Shown here one piece after another: positions 7,295-15,470 of a stretch of 64,000 bases of DNA. Origin of the DNA: Bradyrhizobium diazoefficiens. Its GTDB lineage: Bacteria > Pseudomonadota > Alphaproteobacteria > Rhizobiales > Xanthobacteraceae. The stretch is from NCBI RefSeq assembly GCF_016612535.1, contig NZ_JAENXS010000002.1, forward strand, positions 496,001-560,000. The letters run 5' to 3'. The notes beneath the pieces are model-generated. The model ran no database searches. It had not been told where the DNA came from and was given only the letters and a program-made list of their open reading frames with translations. Position numbers and translations under genes: made by a program. The first letter of the stretch is position 1; each line of letters begins with the position of its first letter.

Positions 7295-7322
7295 ACTATA
7301 TGTCTGAAATTCAGACATGCAA
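7295..7322 (-). promoter_or_regulatory. Operon promoter with embedded 19-bp palindromic operator
   Basis: On the minus strand TTGCAT (7322-7317) and TATAGT (7300-7295) are separated by 16 bases, a good sigma70-type promoter. The perfect palindrome ATGTCTGAAATTCAGACAT (7300-7318, 9-bp arms around one base) fills the spacer and touches both hexamers. A repressor bound here would block RNA polymerase directly. The most likely ligand is the XRE protein encoded as the second gene of this operon. Transcription should begin near 7288. Confidence 0.65.
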
Positions 7323-7397
7323 GACCTTTCTCAGGCAACGAATGTTTACTGCATCGTTTTGAGGCGAAAGCGAGCGATGGCTAAATTTTCGGCCGCG

Positions 7398-7503
7398 TGC
7401 ACGAATTTCGTGTGAGGTCTGGGCCCCGGTTTTCCTAGGCGCGCTCATATTGGCTTGAAATAGCTTCAGTTTTGATCGCGTCGAAGCTGGCACGCAACTT
7501 GTA
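7398..7503 (+). promoter_or_regulatory. NtrC-like site and sigma54-type promoter of nirA
   Basis: TGGCACG with TTGT downstream (7488-7502) has GG and GT separated by 10 bases and matches the sigma54 -24/-12 consensus except GT for GC at -12. About 75 bases upstream, TGCACGAATTTCGTGTG (7398-7414) resembles the NtrC dyad TGCACC-N5-GGTGCA, with most half-site bases kept and spacing intact. This is the usual enhancer position. It would place nirA under general nitrogen control, complementing NasT/NasS. The NtrC site also marks where core sequence resumes after the island. Confidence 0.55.
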
Positions 7504-7513
7504 TGTTGCAGTG

Positions 7514-7678
7514 CGGCCAGCCTGTCACAGATGCCTGCTGCGCCAAGTCCCACAGCAACGAAGCTGATTGGACCGTCGGATAGCGAAGCAGGCTTAAGAA
7601 GCCAGCCGAGTTCTCCGCGGGTCGAATCTCATTCCCTCGATCCCACCCAAGGTGGCCGCAGGAGCTTCGCTACCGACC
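7514..7678 (+). promoter_or_regulatory. nirA 5' leader, possible NasT antitermination region
   Basis: About 165 bases separate the predicted transcript start from the nirA ATG, long enough for ANTAR-target hairpins. Visible dyads include GGCTT-AAG-AAGCC near 7590-7602 and CCACC-CAA-GGTGG just before the ribosome-binding AGGAG (about 7660). I could not recognise a clear pair of hexaloop hairpins with the A1/G4 pattern by eye, so a NasT target is suggested by context only. No gene is seen here. Confidence 0.35.
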
Positions 7679-9460
7679 ATGAAAATCGAAACGGTTTCAG
7701 TCGACTTTACCGACGAGCAGAAACGCTATCTCGAAGGCTTCACGACCGGTCTCCAGATCAGCAAGGTCGGTCGCGGCTTGGGTGGCGGCACCGGCAAGGC
7801 GAACGCCGAGCCCACCGGTCCGGACGCCGTGCACGTCAAGGCGCAGGACAAGGTCATCGCGTCCGGCAAGAAGCTCGCCGACCAGGAGAAGTTCAAGCGC
7901 GACGAGCATCCCTTCGATGCCTATCAGCGGCTGCGCCAGCAGGCGCTCGATAACGCGCCGCCGAGCCCGGCCGACAATTTCCGCTGGCGCTATTACGGCA
8001 TCTTCTACGTCGCGCCGACGCAGGACTCCTACATGTGCCGCCTGCGGATTCCGAACGGCATCATGAAGCACTGGCAGCTGTCGGGCCTGGCCGATCTTGC
8101 CGACGATCTCTGCGGTCAGTACAGCCACGTCACGACGCGCGCCAACCTCCAGCTGCGCGAGATCCCGCCGAAAAACGCGATTCTGCTGATCGAGGGCATC
8201 CAGGATCTCGGCCTGTGCTCGCGCGGCTCCGGGGCCGACAACATCCGCAACGTGACGGGAACGCCGACCGCCGGCATCGATCCGCAGGAGCTGATCGACA
8301 CGCGGCCCTTTGCCCGCGAGTGGCACTACCACATCCTCAACGACCGCTCGCTCTACGGCCTGCCGCGCAAATTCAACGTTGCCTTCGACGGCGCAGGCAA
8401 GATTGCGGTGCTGGAGGAGACCAACGACATCGCCTTCACCGCATACGAGGTGAAGGACGGGTTTGGCGTCGAGCCCGGAATCTGGTTCCGCCTCGGCCTC
8501 GGCGGCATCACCGGGCACAAGGACTTTGCCAAATATTCCGGCATCATCGTCAATCCGGAGCAGGCAACCGCCGTCGCTGACGCCATCGTGCGCGTGTTCA
8601 TCGAGCATGGCGACCGCACCAACCGCAACAAGGCCCGGCTGAAATACGTGCTCGACGCCATGGGCCATGACGGCTTTCTCAAGCTTGTCGAGGAACGGCT
8701 GAAAACGTCATTCACGCGCGTGCCGGAAGAGGCGTTCGCGCCGCGGCCCGCGTCAGATCGTATGGCGCATATCGGCGTCCACAAGCAGAAGCAGGATGGC
8801 CTGAACTGGATCGGTGTCTCGCTGACCCTCGGCAAAATCAGCTGCGACCAGATGCGCGGCCTGGCCAAGGTCGCGCGGGATCTCGGCGACGGCGAGATCC
8901 GCCTGACGGTCTGGCAGAACCTCCTGATATCCGGCGTGCGCGACGAGAATGTCGAGCTGGCGATTGCCGCGATCAAGCAAATCGGGCTCGCGGTCGAGGT
9001 TTCGCATATCCGCGCCGGCCTGATCGCCTGCACCGGCAATGCCGGCTGCCGCTTCGCCGCATCCAATACCAAGCGCAACGCCGCCGAGATCGGCGACTGG
9101 TGCGAGCCGCGCGTCGCCATGGACAAGCCGGTCAACATCCACGTGACCGGCTGTCACCATTCCTGCGCGCAGCATTACATCAGCGACATCGGACTGATCG
9201 GTGCGCGCGTGCCGGTCAACGAAGACGATACTGTCGAGGGTTATCACCTCTTCACCGGGGGCGGGTTCGGTCCCGATGCCGACGTCGGGCAGGAGGTCTA
9301 TCACGACCTCAAGGCCGAGGACGCGCCGAAGACGGTCGAGGGGCTGCTCAAGGCCTATATCGCCCATCGTTCGTCACCCGAGGAAACCTTCCTGTCCTTT
9401 GCGCGCCGCCATGACGGCGAAACGCTGCGCAAGCTTGCCGATGCACAGGTGTCCGCATGA
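7679..9460 (+). CDS. nirA: Assimilatory nitrite reductase (siroheme, [4Fe-4S])
   Basis: The 593-residue protein belongs to the nitrite/sulfite reductase hemoprotein family, with two ferredoxin-like half domains and siroheme-binding domains. The cluster ligands are C451 and C457 (CTGNAGC) and C492 and C496 (CHHSC). It reduces nitrite to ammonium with six electrons. In the N-terminal half RANLQLREI and SRGSGADNIRNVTGTP are family landmarks. ATG 7679 (MKIETVSVDF) is preferred; GTG 7652 is an alternative with no better ribosome site. The stop overlaps the next gene by 4 bases, so the two are coupled. Context with nasTS and a nitrogen-type promoter favours nitrite over sulfite, though the fold alone does not decide this. 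Confidence 0.87.
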   Translation: MKIETVSVDFTDEQKRYLEGFTTGLQISKVGRGLGGGTGKANAEPTGPDAVHVKAQDKVIASGKKLADQEKFKRDEHPFDAYQRLRQQALDNAPPSPADNFRWRYYGIFYVAPTQDSYMCRLRIPNGIMKHWQLSGLADLADDLCGQYSHVTTRANLQLREIPPKNAILLIEGIQDLGLCSRGSGADNIRNVTGTPTAGIDPQELIDTRPFAREWHYHILNDRSLYGLPRKFNVAFDGAGKIAVLEETNDIAFTAYEVKDGFGVEPGIWFRLGLGGITGHKDFAKYSGIIVNPEQATAVADAIVRVFIEHGDRTNRNKARLKYVLDAMGHDGFLKLVEERLKTSFTRVPEEAFAPRPASDRMAHIGVHKQKQDGLNWIGVSLTLGKISCDQMRGLAKVARDLGDGEIRLTVWQNLLISGVRDENVELAIAAIKQIGLAVEVSHIRAGLIACTGNAGCRFAASNTKRNAAEIGDWCEPRVAMDKPVNIHVTGCHHSCAQHYISDIGLIGARVPVNEDDTVEGYHLFTGGGFGPDADVGQEVYHDLKAEDAPKTVEGLLKAYIAHRSSPEETFLSFARRHDGETLRKLADAQVSA

Positions 9461-11067
9461 ACCAGATCACGCCTCCGCCGAAGCTCGATATCATTCCCGC
9501 CAGCGCGCCGTTCTCGGATGCGCAGCGCTCCTGGCTGAACGGCTTCTTTGCCGGCTTGCTGTCGCCCGATGTGGCGGCGCCGTTGTCGGCGGAGCAGGGC
9601 GCCGCCGTAATGGGCGGAGCTGGTGACGGCGACGATGGTGAAGCGCCATGGCACGACCAGACCATGCCGATCGCTGACCGGATGAAGCTCGCCGAAGGCC
9701 GGCCCGTGCGCCGCAAGATGATGGCGGCGATGGCGCAGCAGGATTGCGGCCAGTGCGGTTACAATTGCAACGACTATTCGGAGGCGATCGCCACCCGCAG
9801 CGAAGCGCGGCTCAACCTCTGCGTTCCCGGCGGCAAGGAAACCGCGCGGATGCTGAAGTCGCTGTACGAGGAGCTGGACAAGGCGCCGGCGGCCAAAGCG
9901 CCTGACAAGGCGGATGCCGTGAGCGCGCCGGCCGTGACGGTCACGATCGCGGAGCCCGGCCGCTCGCGCGACAACCCGGTCGCGGCGACCTTCCTGTCGC
10001 GGCGCCTGCTCAACAAGGGGAAGTCGGAGAAGGAAACCTACCACGTCGAGTTCGATCTCTCCGAGAGCAAGCTCGATTATGTCGTCGGTGATAGCTTTGG
10101 CGTGTTCCCGCGCAACGATGTCGGTCTCGTCGACCAGATCATCGCGCTGCTCGGCGCCTCCCATACGACCAAAGTCAACGGCAAGACCTTGCGCGAGGTG
10201 CTGATCGACGACGTCTCGCTGTCGCCCGCGCCGGACTCGCTGTTTGAATTGATCTCCTTCATCACCGGCGGCGCGCAGCGCGAGAAGGCGCGGGCGCTGG
10301 CGCAGGGCGAGGATCCCGATGGCGATGCCGCCACGCTCGACGTGATGGCAACGCTCCAGAAGTTTTCCGGCACGCGGCCGCACCCCGAGGCCTTCGTCGA
10401 GGCGCTGGAGCCGCTGCAGCCGCGGCTCTATTCGATCTCCTCGTCGCACAATGCGACGCCCGGAAAGCTGTCGCTGACGGTCGATTCCGTGCGCTACGTG
10501 GTCGGCAAGCGCAAGCGCATCGGCGTCGCCTCGACCTTCCTCGGCGAGCGCATCAATGACGGCGAGAAGCTCAAGGTCTATGTGCAGAAGGCGCACGGTT
10601 TCGGCCTGCCGCAGGATCCGAAGACGCCTGTCATCATGATCGGCCCCGGCACCGGCATCGCGCCGTTCCGCGCCTTCCTGCTCGACCGCAAGGCAACCGG
10701 CGCGCCCGGCAAGAACTGGTTGTTCTTCGGCCATCAGCGTAGCGATTGCGACTTCTTCTACCAGGACGAGCTCAACGCGATGAAGACCTCGGGTCAACTG
10801 ACGCGGTTGTCGCTGGCCTGGTCGCGCGACGGCGAGAAGAAGTTTTACGTGCAGGACCGCATGCGTGAGGTCGGCCGCGAATTGTGGACCTGGCTCGCCG
10901 ACGGCGCGCATCTCTACATCTGCGGCGATGCCAAGCGCATGGCCAAGGACGTCGAGCGCGCTTTGGTCGACATCGTCGCCCAGTTCGGCGCGCGCTCGAC
11001 CGACGAGGCCGTCAGTTTCGTCGCCGAGTTGAAGAAGACGGGCAGATTCCAGGCCGACGTCTACTAA
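9457..11067 (+). CDS. Fe-S/FAD/NADPH reductase, CysJ-like without FMN domain
   Basis: The C-terminal two thirds of this 536-residue protein are a ferredoxin-NADP reductase module as in CysJ: FAD motif RLYSISSS (about 325-332), NADPH motif GPGTGIAPFRAFL, and the terminal CGDAKRMAKDVE. The flavodoxin (FMN) domain of CysJ is missing. Instead residues 97-125 carry DCGQCGYNCNDY and LNLCVPGG, giving C97, C100, C104 and C122, a probable [4Fe-4S] site. It is annotated in related bacteria as sulfite reductase alpha subunit. The 4-base overlap with nirA makes it the likely NADPH-dependent electron donor to that enzyme. An N-terminal motif FSDAQRSWLNGFFAGL echoes the start of NirA. Confidence 0.8.
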   Translation: MNQITPPPKLDIIPASAPFSDAQRSWLNGFFAGLLSPDVAAPLSAEQGAAVMGGAGDGDDGEAPWHDQTMPIADRMKLAEGRPVRRKMMAAMAQQDCGQCGYNCNDYSEAIATRSEARLNLCVPGGKETARMLKSLYEELDKAPAAKAPDKADAVSAPAVTVTIAEPGRSRDNPVAATFLSRRLLNKGKSEKETYHVEFDLSESKLDYVVGDSFGVFPRNDVGLVDQIIALLGASHTTKVNGKTLREVLIDDVSLSPAPDSLFELISFITGGAQREKARALAQGEDPDGDAATLDVMATLQKFSGTRPHPEAFVEALEPLQPRLYSISSSHNATPGKLSLTVDSVRYVVGKRKRIGVASTFLGERINDGEKLKVYVQKAHGFGLPQDPKTPVIMIGPGTGIAPFRAFLLDRKATGAPGKNWLFFGHQRSDCDFFYQDELNAMKTSGQLTRLSLAWSRDGEKKFYVQDRMREVGRELWTWLADGAHLYICGDAKRMAKDVERALVDIVAQFGARSTDEAVSFVAELKKTGRFQADVY

Positions 11068-11124
11068 GGTGCTGCGCGATCGGAATGAATTGCCGGCGCG
11101 GAGCAACGTGCCGGCGATCGCCGT

Positions 11125-11157
11125 CTACTGTGCATGGGGTTGTTTTTCGAGGTTTTT
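11125..11157 (+). repeat. Copy A of a dispersed ~30-base repeat
   Basis: CTACTGTGCATGGGGTTGTT followed by a T-rich run and CGAGGTTTTT recurs at 43848-43878 with one inserted T and one substitution. It lies in non-coding DNA downstream of the reductase gene. Function unknown. Confidence 0.6.
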
Positions 11158-11282
11158 GATCTGGTGGAACCAGGACGGGTTCCAGTCGGCTCGGACTTTA
11201 ACGAACAAGATTCTCGGAACCAGAGGGTTTGGAGAATTTGAGCCTGCGATGAGGCCTTTGAAGAGGCTTCCATCGCTATTTG

Positions 11283-11306
11283 CGCGACGGTCTTACAGCC
11301 GTCGCG
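11283..11306 (+). terminator. Hairpin after the nirA operon
   Basis: CGCGACGG and CCGTCGCG (8-bp perfect stem, 8-base loop) are followed by TTTG. The hairpin sits about 215 bases past the reductase stop and could end the nirA transcript. The T tract is short, so strength is uncertain. Confidence 0.45.
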
Positions 11307-11329
11307 TTTGCTCGTTCATAATCCCAGGC

Positions 11330-11503
11330 ATGGTGCGTTGGAAATCGACCATCCGGGAACTATCGGCGGAAGCCAGGCTGCATTTCTTTGCGCGGTCGCT
11401 GTCGCGCAGGGCCGGGGCAAGCGCGCACCACATCGGGCTCTACGGCGCCTGCGCACTGATCGCCGTTCTCGTCCTCAGCACGCTATCGGTGCACCCGTTC
11501 TGA
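11330..11503 (+). CDS. Possible small membrane protein
   Basis: A 57-codon frame encodes a basic N-terminal half (SLSRRAGASAHH) followed by one hydrophobic segment, LYGACALIAVLVLSTL. The composition is consistent with a single-span membrane peptide. The ribosome-binding site is poor (AGG one base from the ATG), and it lies just past a terminator-like hairpin. It ends 1 base before the end of the convergent pxpA. I do not recognise a family; it may be non-coding. Confidence 0.3.
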   Translation: MVRWKSTIRELSAEARLHFFARSLSRRAGASAHHIGLYGACALIAVLVLSTLSVHPF

Positions 11504-12274
11504 TCACGGCCCGCGCCTGAACGGCGCGACCTCGATCCCTGCATTCTTCAACGCCTGACGCAACGTCCGCGCGATGTCGACGGCGCCGTGCGTGTCGCCG
11601 TGGATGCACACCGTGTCCGTGCGCATCTTGATCACCTTGCCGGTGACCGAGACCACCGCGCCGTCCTGCACCATGCGTACCACGCGATCGGCGATGGCCT
11701 TGGCATCGTGCAGCACCGCGCCGGGCTTCTTGCGCGAGACCAGATTGCCGTCGTCCTCATAGGCGCGGTCGGCGAACACCTCGTGCACCATCGGCAGATT
11801 GGCGTCTTCGCCGGCCTTCACCAGCTTCGAGTTGGCGAGCACGACGAAGATGAGGCTGGGGTCGACCGCCCTGATGCCGGCAGCGATCGCCTTCGCCGTC
11901 ATGTCGTCCTCGCAGGCGACGTTGGAGAGCGCGCCATGCGCCTTCACATGCGTGACCTTGTGCCCGGCCGCGGTCGCGATCGCCTGCAACGCGCCGATCT
12001 GGTAGGCGACGAGGTTCTCGATCTCGGAGGATTTGAGGCCTGCAATCGGATGCCGGCCAAAGCCGTGGAGGTCGCGATATCCGGGGTGCGCGCCGACCGA
12101 GACGCCGCGCGCTTTCGCCAGCTCAACCGTCCGACGCATGATGTCGGGATCGCCCGCGTGGAAGCCGCAGGCGACATTGACCGAGCTTGCCAGCTCGATC
12201 ATCGCGGCGTCGTTGCCCATCTCCCACGCGCCGAAACCTTCGCCGAGGTCGCAATTGAGATCGATCGTCTTCAT
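11504..12274 (-). CDS. pxpA: 5-oxoprolinase subunit A (LamB/YcsF family)
   Basis: The 256-residue protein begins [20 protein letters not shown], the highly conserved start of the LamB/YcsF family, with [13 protein letters not shown] and [11 protein letters not shown] as further landmarks. PxpA works with PxpB and PxpC to open 5-oxoproline (pyroglutamate) to glutamate using ATP, dealing with a spontaneous product of glutamine and N-terminal residues. ATG 12274 is chosen because the family starts exactly there; an upstream extension to 12376 is spurious. It is the last gene of pxpB-pxpC-pxpA, 31 bases after pxpC. Confidence 0.92.
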   Translation of the reverse strand: MKTIDLNCDLGEGFGAWEMGNDAAMIELASSVNVACGFHAGDPDIMRRTVELAKARGVSVGAHPGYRDLHGFGRHPIAGLKSSEIENLVAYQIGALQAIATAAGHKVTHVKAHGALSNVACEDDMTAKAIAAGIRAVDPSLIFVVLANSKLVKAGEDANLPMVHEVFADRAYEDDGNLVSRKKPGAVLHDAKAIADRVVRMVQDGAVVSVTGKVIKMRTDTVCIHGDTHGAVDIARTLRQALKNAGIEVAPFRRGP

Positions 12275-12305
12275 GGTTGCTCTCCGCCTCTGGTCGTCTT
12301 GTCGT

Positions 12306-13343
12306 TTACGGCTCCGCCGCGACCTGCCAGGTCCCGGCATCCATGGCGCTGACCGCATAGCCCGCGACGTTGGCATCGCTGAGCGCTTCGATGTTGAGTT
12401 CGACCGTGTCGGACGAGCGCAGGCGATCGGGCAGGGTACGGATCAGCTCTTGAAACTTGCGCGCCTCGTCCTGCGCCTCGGCCATGGTGACGGCCTTGAA
12501 GCGGAACGCCGTGCCCGCCGAGGTCTGCGCCAGACGGCCGACATCGGCCGTGATCACGGTTGCGATCTTGGGATAGCCGCCCGAGGTGCCGCGGTCCATC
12601 ATCAGCGCAATCGGCGTGCCGTTGCCGGGCACCTGGATGCTGCCGTTGACGGTGCCATCGGAAACGATGTTGTGGCCGTGCAGATGCTTGATCGCGGGGC
12701 CTTCGAGCCGGTAGCCCATGCGGTCGGAGGTTGCCGAGATCTTCCACTCGCTGTCGAGGAACAGCGCCTTGTTGGCATCGTCGAACTCGTCGTCCTGCGG
12801 CCCCAGCAGGACACGGATCGGACCGCTCGCAGGCTTCGGCAATTCGATGCGCAGCTCGGCCGCGCCGCTCGCGGCATCGACCGTCAACTCGTCGCCGGCC
12901 TGGAGCGGACGCGGGTAGGGGCTGCCGAGGCCGGCGCGCGCGTTCACCGCAAGGCTGCCGAACACCAGCTCACCCTTGATGGCGCCTTCGATCGCGAGAT
13001 AGCTGAACGCACCGCCGCGCGCGAAGCCCAGCGTCAGCGTCTCGCCGTCCTTCAATGTTACGGAAGTGTCCAGCGCGACCGGGCGGCCGGCGATGTCAGC
13101 ATTGCGCGGCGCGCCCGCGATCGCCACGCGCACGGCGCCGTCACGGGCGGTGAAGGTCGCGCCGAACGGGCCGATCTCGACGGCAGCCGCCAGCGGCTCG
13201 TTGCCAACCAGCGTGTTCGCCGCCGCGAGCGACAGCCGGTCCATCGCACCGCTGACCGTCAGGCCGTAGCGCTGCGCACCGTGGCGTCCGCCGTCCTGGA
13301 CGGAGCTGGCAGGCCCAATGCTGGCGACGACGAGCCGGCTCAT
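12306..13343 (-). CDS. pxpC: 5-oxoprolinase subunit C (KipA/biotin-dependent carboxyltransferase-like)
   Basis: A 345-residue protein of the cyclophilin-like carboxyltransferase-domain family. [23 protein letters not shown] (start region, about 13-35) and [14 protein letters not shown] (about 252-265) are typical. It pairs with PxpB to form the ATP-dependent part of 5-oxoprolinase. The start overlaps the pxpB stop by 4 bases. Length fits the family. Similar proteins are sometimes annotated as urea amidolyase-related or allophanate hydrolase subunit 2; the complete pxpBCA set here supports oxoprolinase. Confidence 0.9.
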   Translation of the reverse strand: MSRLVVASIGPASSVQDGGRHGAQRYGLTVSGAMDRLSLAAANTLVGNEPLAAAVEIGPFGATFTARDGAVRVAIAGAPRNADIAGRPVALDTSVTLKDGETLTLGFARGGAFSYLAIEGAIKGELVFGSLAVNARAGLGSPYPRPLQAGDELTVDAASGAAELRIELPKPASGPIRVLLGPQDDEFDDANKALFLDSEWKISATSDRMGYRLEGPAIKHLHGHNIVSDGTVNGSIQVPGNGTPIALMMDRGTSGGYPKIATVITADVGRLAQTSAGTAFRFKAVTMAEAQDEARKFQELIRTLPDRLRSSDTVELNIEALSDANVAGYAVSAMDAGTWQVAAEP

Positions 13344-14071
13344 GCGACCACCTGCTCGGCGATGATCTCACCGGCCTCGGCGGCGCGGTCCTGCTCCTCG
13401 AACGTCTTGTGGTCGATGGCGAAAAACGTCACGCGATCACCGGGTTCGGTGAGGAAGGTTGGATTCCGGTGCAGCTGATAGGTCCGCACCGGCGTGCGGC
13501 CGAGCAGGTGCCAGCCGCTCGGGGCGGCCAGACACTGGATCCCGGCCTGGATGCCGCCGATCGAGATCGTGCCGGCGGGCGTCAGCAGCCGCGGGTTCTG
13601 CCGCCGCGACATCTGCAGGGATTTGTCCAGGCCGCTGAGATAGGACCAGCCCGGCGTGAAGCCGATCATGGCAACCTTGTAGTCGCCGGCGACGTGACGG
13701 GCCACGATATCGTCGGGCGTCGTGTTCAGCGCCTTGGCGACATCCTCGAGGTCGATGCCATGCTCGCCGCCATAGGCAACGGGGATGCGCCAGCGCCGCG
13801 CCTTGGTGGCCGGCGGCAGCGGCTGGCTCGCGATCGGGAGGATCTTTGCGCCGAGCGCGTCGAAACCGATCTTGCCGGGATCATAATGCACCAGCAGCGA
13901 GCGATAGGTCGGCACGGTCTCGGTGATGCCGTCGATGGGAGCTGCCGCAAGCGCCTTGTCGAGCGCCAGCACGCGCTGGTTGGCGTCGTCGTCGATGGTG
14001 CGGCTGAACTCGACCGTGACGGCGCTGTCGCCACTGGGCAGAAGGCGGGGCGGGGGAAGCGTCGCGGCCAT
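13340..14071 (-). CDS. pxpB: 5-oxoprolinase subunit B (KipI-like)
   Basis: The 243-residue protein has the KipI/allophanate-hydrolase-subunit-1 pattern: LLPSGDSAVTVEFS near the start, VPTYRSLLVHYDP (about 53-65), IPVAYGGEHGIDLEDVA (about 95-111), and IGFTPGWSYLSGLD and PAGTISIGG farther on. It is the first gene of the minus-strand operon and overlaps pxpC by 4 bases. The Bacillus homologue KipI also inhibits a sporulation kinase, a role not relevant here. Promoter elements are expected in 14072-14332, shared with the divergent RraA-like gene, but none is obvious. Confidence 0.9.
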   Translation of the reverse strand: MAATLPPPRLLPSGDSAVTVEFSRTIDDDANQRVLALDKALAAAPIDGITETVPTYRSLLVHYDPGKIGFDALGAKILPIASQPLPPATKARRWRIPVAYGGEHGIDLEDVAKALNTTPDDIVARHVAGDYKVAMIGFTPGWSYLSGLDKSLQMSRRQNPRLLTPAGTISIGGIQAGIQCLAAPSGWHLLGRTPVRTYQLHRNPTFLTEPGDRVTFFAIDHKTFEEQDRAAEAGEIIAEQVVA

Positions 14072-14332
14072 GGGGTGTCGAGATCGGGCTGTCGAAATCG
14101 GGCTTCTGGAAACATGCGGGCTCGACCTTGAGTTCCGCCTCGCCCTGCTTCGCGTAAATGCGCCCGCAAGTCCAATAAATTAATGCAAGGGCAAGCGATA
14201 AAGCCTTGTTATCGCGGTCCATAACAGCTCTGCGGCCCTGCGTTCTTAACAGGTCTTTGGCCCTTGACGGCAAGCGCCCGGCTCGCAAGATGCGCGCGTT
14301 CTTTCCCGCCCATCCGGAGCTCGTCGCCGTCC

Positions 14333-15031
14333 ATGTCGCTATCCCCCGAAGCCCGCAAGACACTCGCCGGCATCACCACTGCCACCATCACTACGGTCCT
14401 GCTGAAGAAGGGCCTGCGCAATGTGTGGATGCGCGGTGCGCGTCCACTGCGCCCGGGCCTGCCGCGCCTGGTCGGGCCGGCCTTCACGCTGCGCTTCGTG
14501 CCGGCGCGCGAGGACCTGGCGACGCCGGAATCCTGGTCGTCGCCGATCTCGACCCGCACCGCGATCGAGGCGATGCCGGACGGCTGCATCGCCGTGGTCG
14601 ACGCCATGGGCATCACCGATGCCGGTATCTTCGGCGACATCCTCTGTGCCCGCATGATGAAGCGCGGCGTCACTGCGCTCGTGACCGACGGCGTGGTGCG
14701 CGACGTCGAGGGCGTGCTCGGCACCAATCTTCCGGTCTGGTGTGACGGCTATTCGGCGCCGCCGTCGGTCGCCGGCCTGACCTTCGTCGGCTGGGGCGAG
14801 CCGATCGGCTGCGGCGGCGTCGCCGTGTTCCCGAACGACATCGTCGTCGCCGACCAGGACGGCTGCGTGCTGATCCCGCAGGCGATGCTCGAGCACGTGC
14901 TCGCCGAGGGCGTCGAGCAGGAGCGAATGGAAGCCTGGATCGTCAACGAAGTGAACAACGGCGCGGCATTGCCGGGCCTCTATCCCATGAACGCCGAGAC
15001 CAAGGCGCGCTACGCGGCCAGCAAGAAGTAA
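14333..15031 (+). CDS. RraA-family protein (possible aldolase/decarboxylase)
   Basis: A 232-residue RraA/dimethylmenaquinone-methyltransferase-like protein. GPAFTLRFVPA, the GDILCARMMKRGV segment and TDGVVRD (the metal/substrate-binding region of HMG/CHA aldolases and RraA) are visible, as is VVADQDGCVLIP. Members either modulate RNase E or act as 4-hydroxy-4-methyl-2-oxoglutarate aldolase or oxaloacetate decarboxylase; bacterial members of this length next to metabolic genes are more often enzymes. ATG 14333 (MSLSPEARKTL) is chosen over 14264. The downstream cupin gene follows after 23 bases. Confidence 0.75.
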   Translation: MSLSPEARKTLAGITTATITTVLLKKGLRNVWMRGARPLRPGLPRLVGPAFTLRFVPAREDLATPESWSSPISTRTAIEAMPDGCIAVVDAMGITDAGIFGDILCARMMKRGVTALVTDGVVRDVEGVLGTNLPVWCDGYSAPPSVAGLTFVGWGEPIGCGGVAVFPNDIVVADQDGCVLIPQAMLEHVLAEGVEQERMEAWIVNEVNNGAALPGLYPMNAETKARYAASKK

Positions 15032-15054
15032 CGAGACAACAAGCGAGGTACCCC

Positions 15055-15459
15055 ATGGACATCACAGTCGCAGGCACGCGGCCGACCCGCCGCGCGCCGA
15101 AGGAACACTTCACCGGCACCGTCTTGCAGGACCCCGTGATCATGGCGCCCGCGCCAGCACGGCTGAACTGCTCGTGCGTGACCTTCGAGCCGGGTGCACG
15201 CACCAACTGGCATCATCATCCGCTCGGACAGACACTCTACGTGATCTCGGGCGTCGGCCGCGTCCAAACCAAAGGCGGCCCGGTTCAGGAAATCCGCCCC
15301 GGCGACACCGTCTGGATTCCGCCGGGCGAATTGCATTGGCACGGCGCCTCGCCGAACAACAGCATGTGCCACATCGCCATGCAGGAAGCCCTCGATGGCG
15401 TGTTCTCGACCTGGCTCGAGCCGGTGACGGACACGGAATACGGCGCCGCGATCGGCTGA
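15055..15459 (+). CDS. Cupin-domain protein
   Basis: A 134-residue single-domain cupin: WHHHPLGQTLYVISGVGRVQ (about 55-74) holds the first metal-binding motif (G-X5-HxH-X3,4-E/Q-X6-G), and PGDTVWIPPGELHWHG (about 82-97) the second. The residues fit a metal-binding (R)-mandelonitrile-lyase-like or carboxymuconolactone-decarboxylase-associated cupin. The substrate is unknown. It likely forms an operon with the RraA-like gene upstream (23-base gap, AAGCGAGG ribosome site). Confidence 0.75.
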   Translation: MDITVAGTRPTRRAPKEHFTGTVLQDPVIMAPAPARLNCSCVTFEPGARTNWHHHPLGQTLYVISGVGRVQTKGGPVQEIRPGDTVWIPPGELHWHGASPNNSMCHIAMQEALDGVFSTWLEPVTDTEYGAAIG

Positions 15460-15470
15460 GCGTCGGCTGA

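Larger units (their letters stand above)
2026..7322. mobile_element. Accessory island inserted between nasS and nirA
   Basis: Seven genes of lower GC and different codon use than their neighbours sit between nasS and the nirA promoter region. From memory, in related bradyrhizobia the nasTS pair and nirA lie next to each other, so the block looks inserted. The left edge lies after 2025; the right edge lies between the island promoter (ends 7322) and the NtrC-like site starting at 7398. I see no integrase, transposase, tRNA or obvious flanking direct repeat, so the transfer mechanism is unknown. Two convergent transcription units are present: 2288-4140 on + and 7270-4053 on -. Confidence 0.6.

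Noticed and set aside
7300..7318. ATG at 7318 as start of the ACP-like gene
   Set aside because: It lies within the promoter palindrome upstream of the predicted transcript start; a downstream start fits better.
14072..14220. Start of a minus-strand frame with a hydrophobic beginning (ALSLALALIYWTCGR)
   Set aside because: It continues out of frame into pxpB, has no stop before that gene, and lacks a convincing ribosome site; noted only as a possible upstream peptide.
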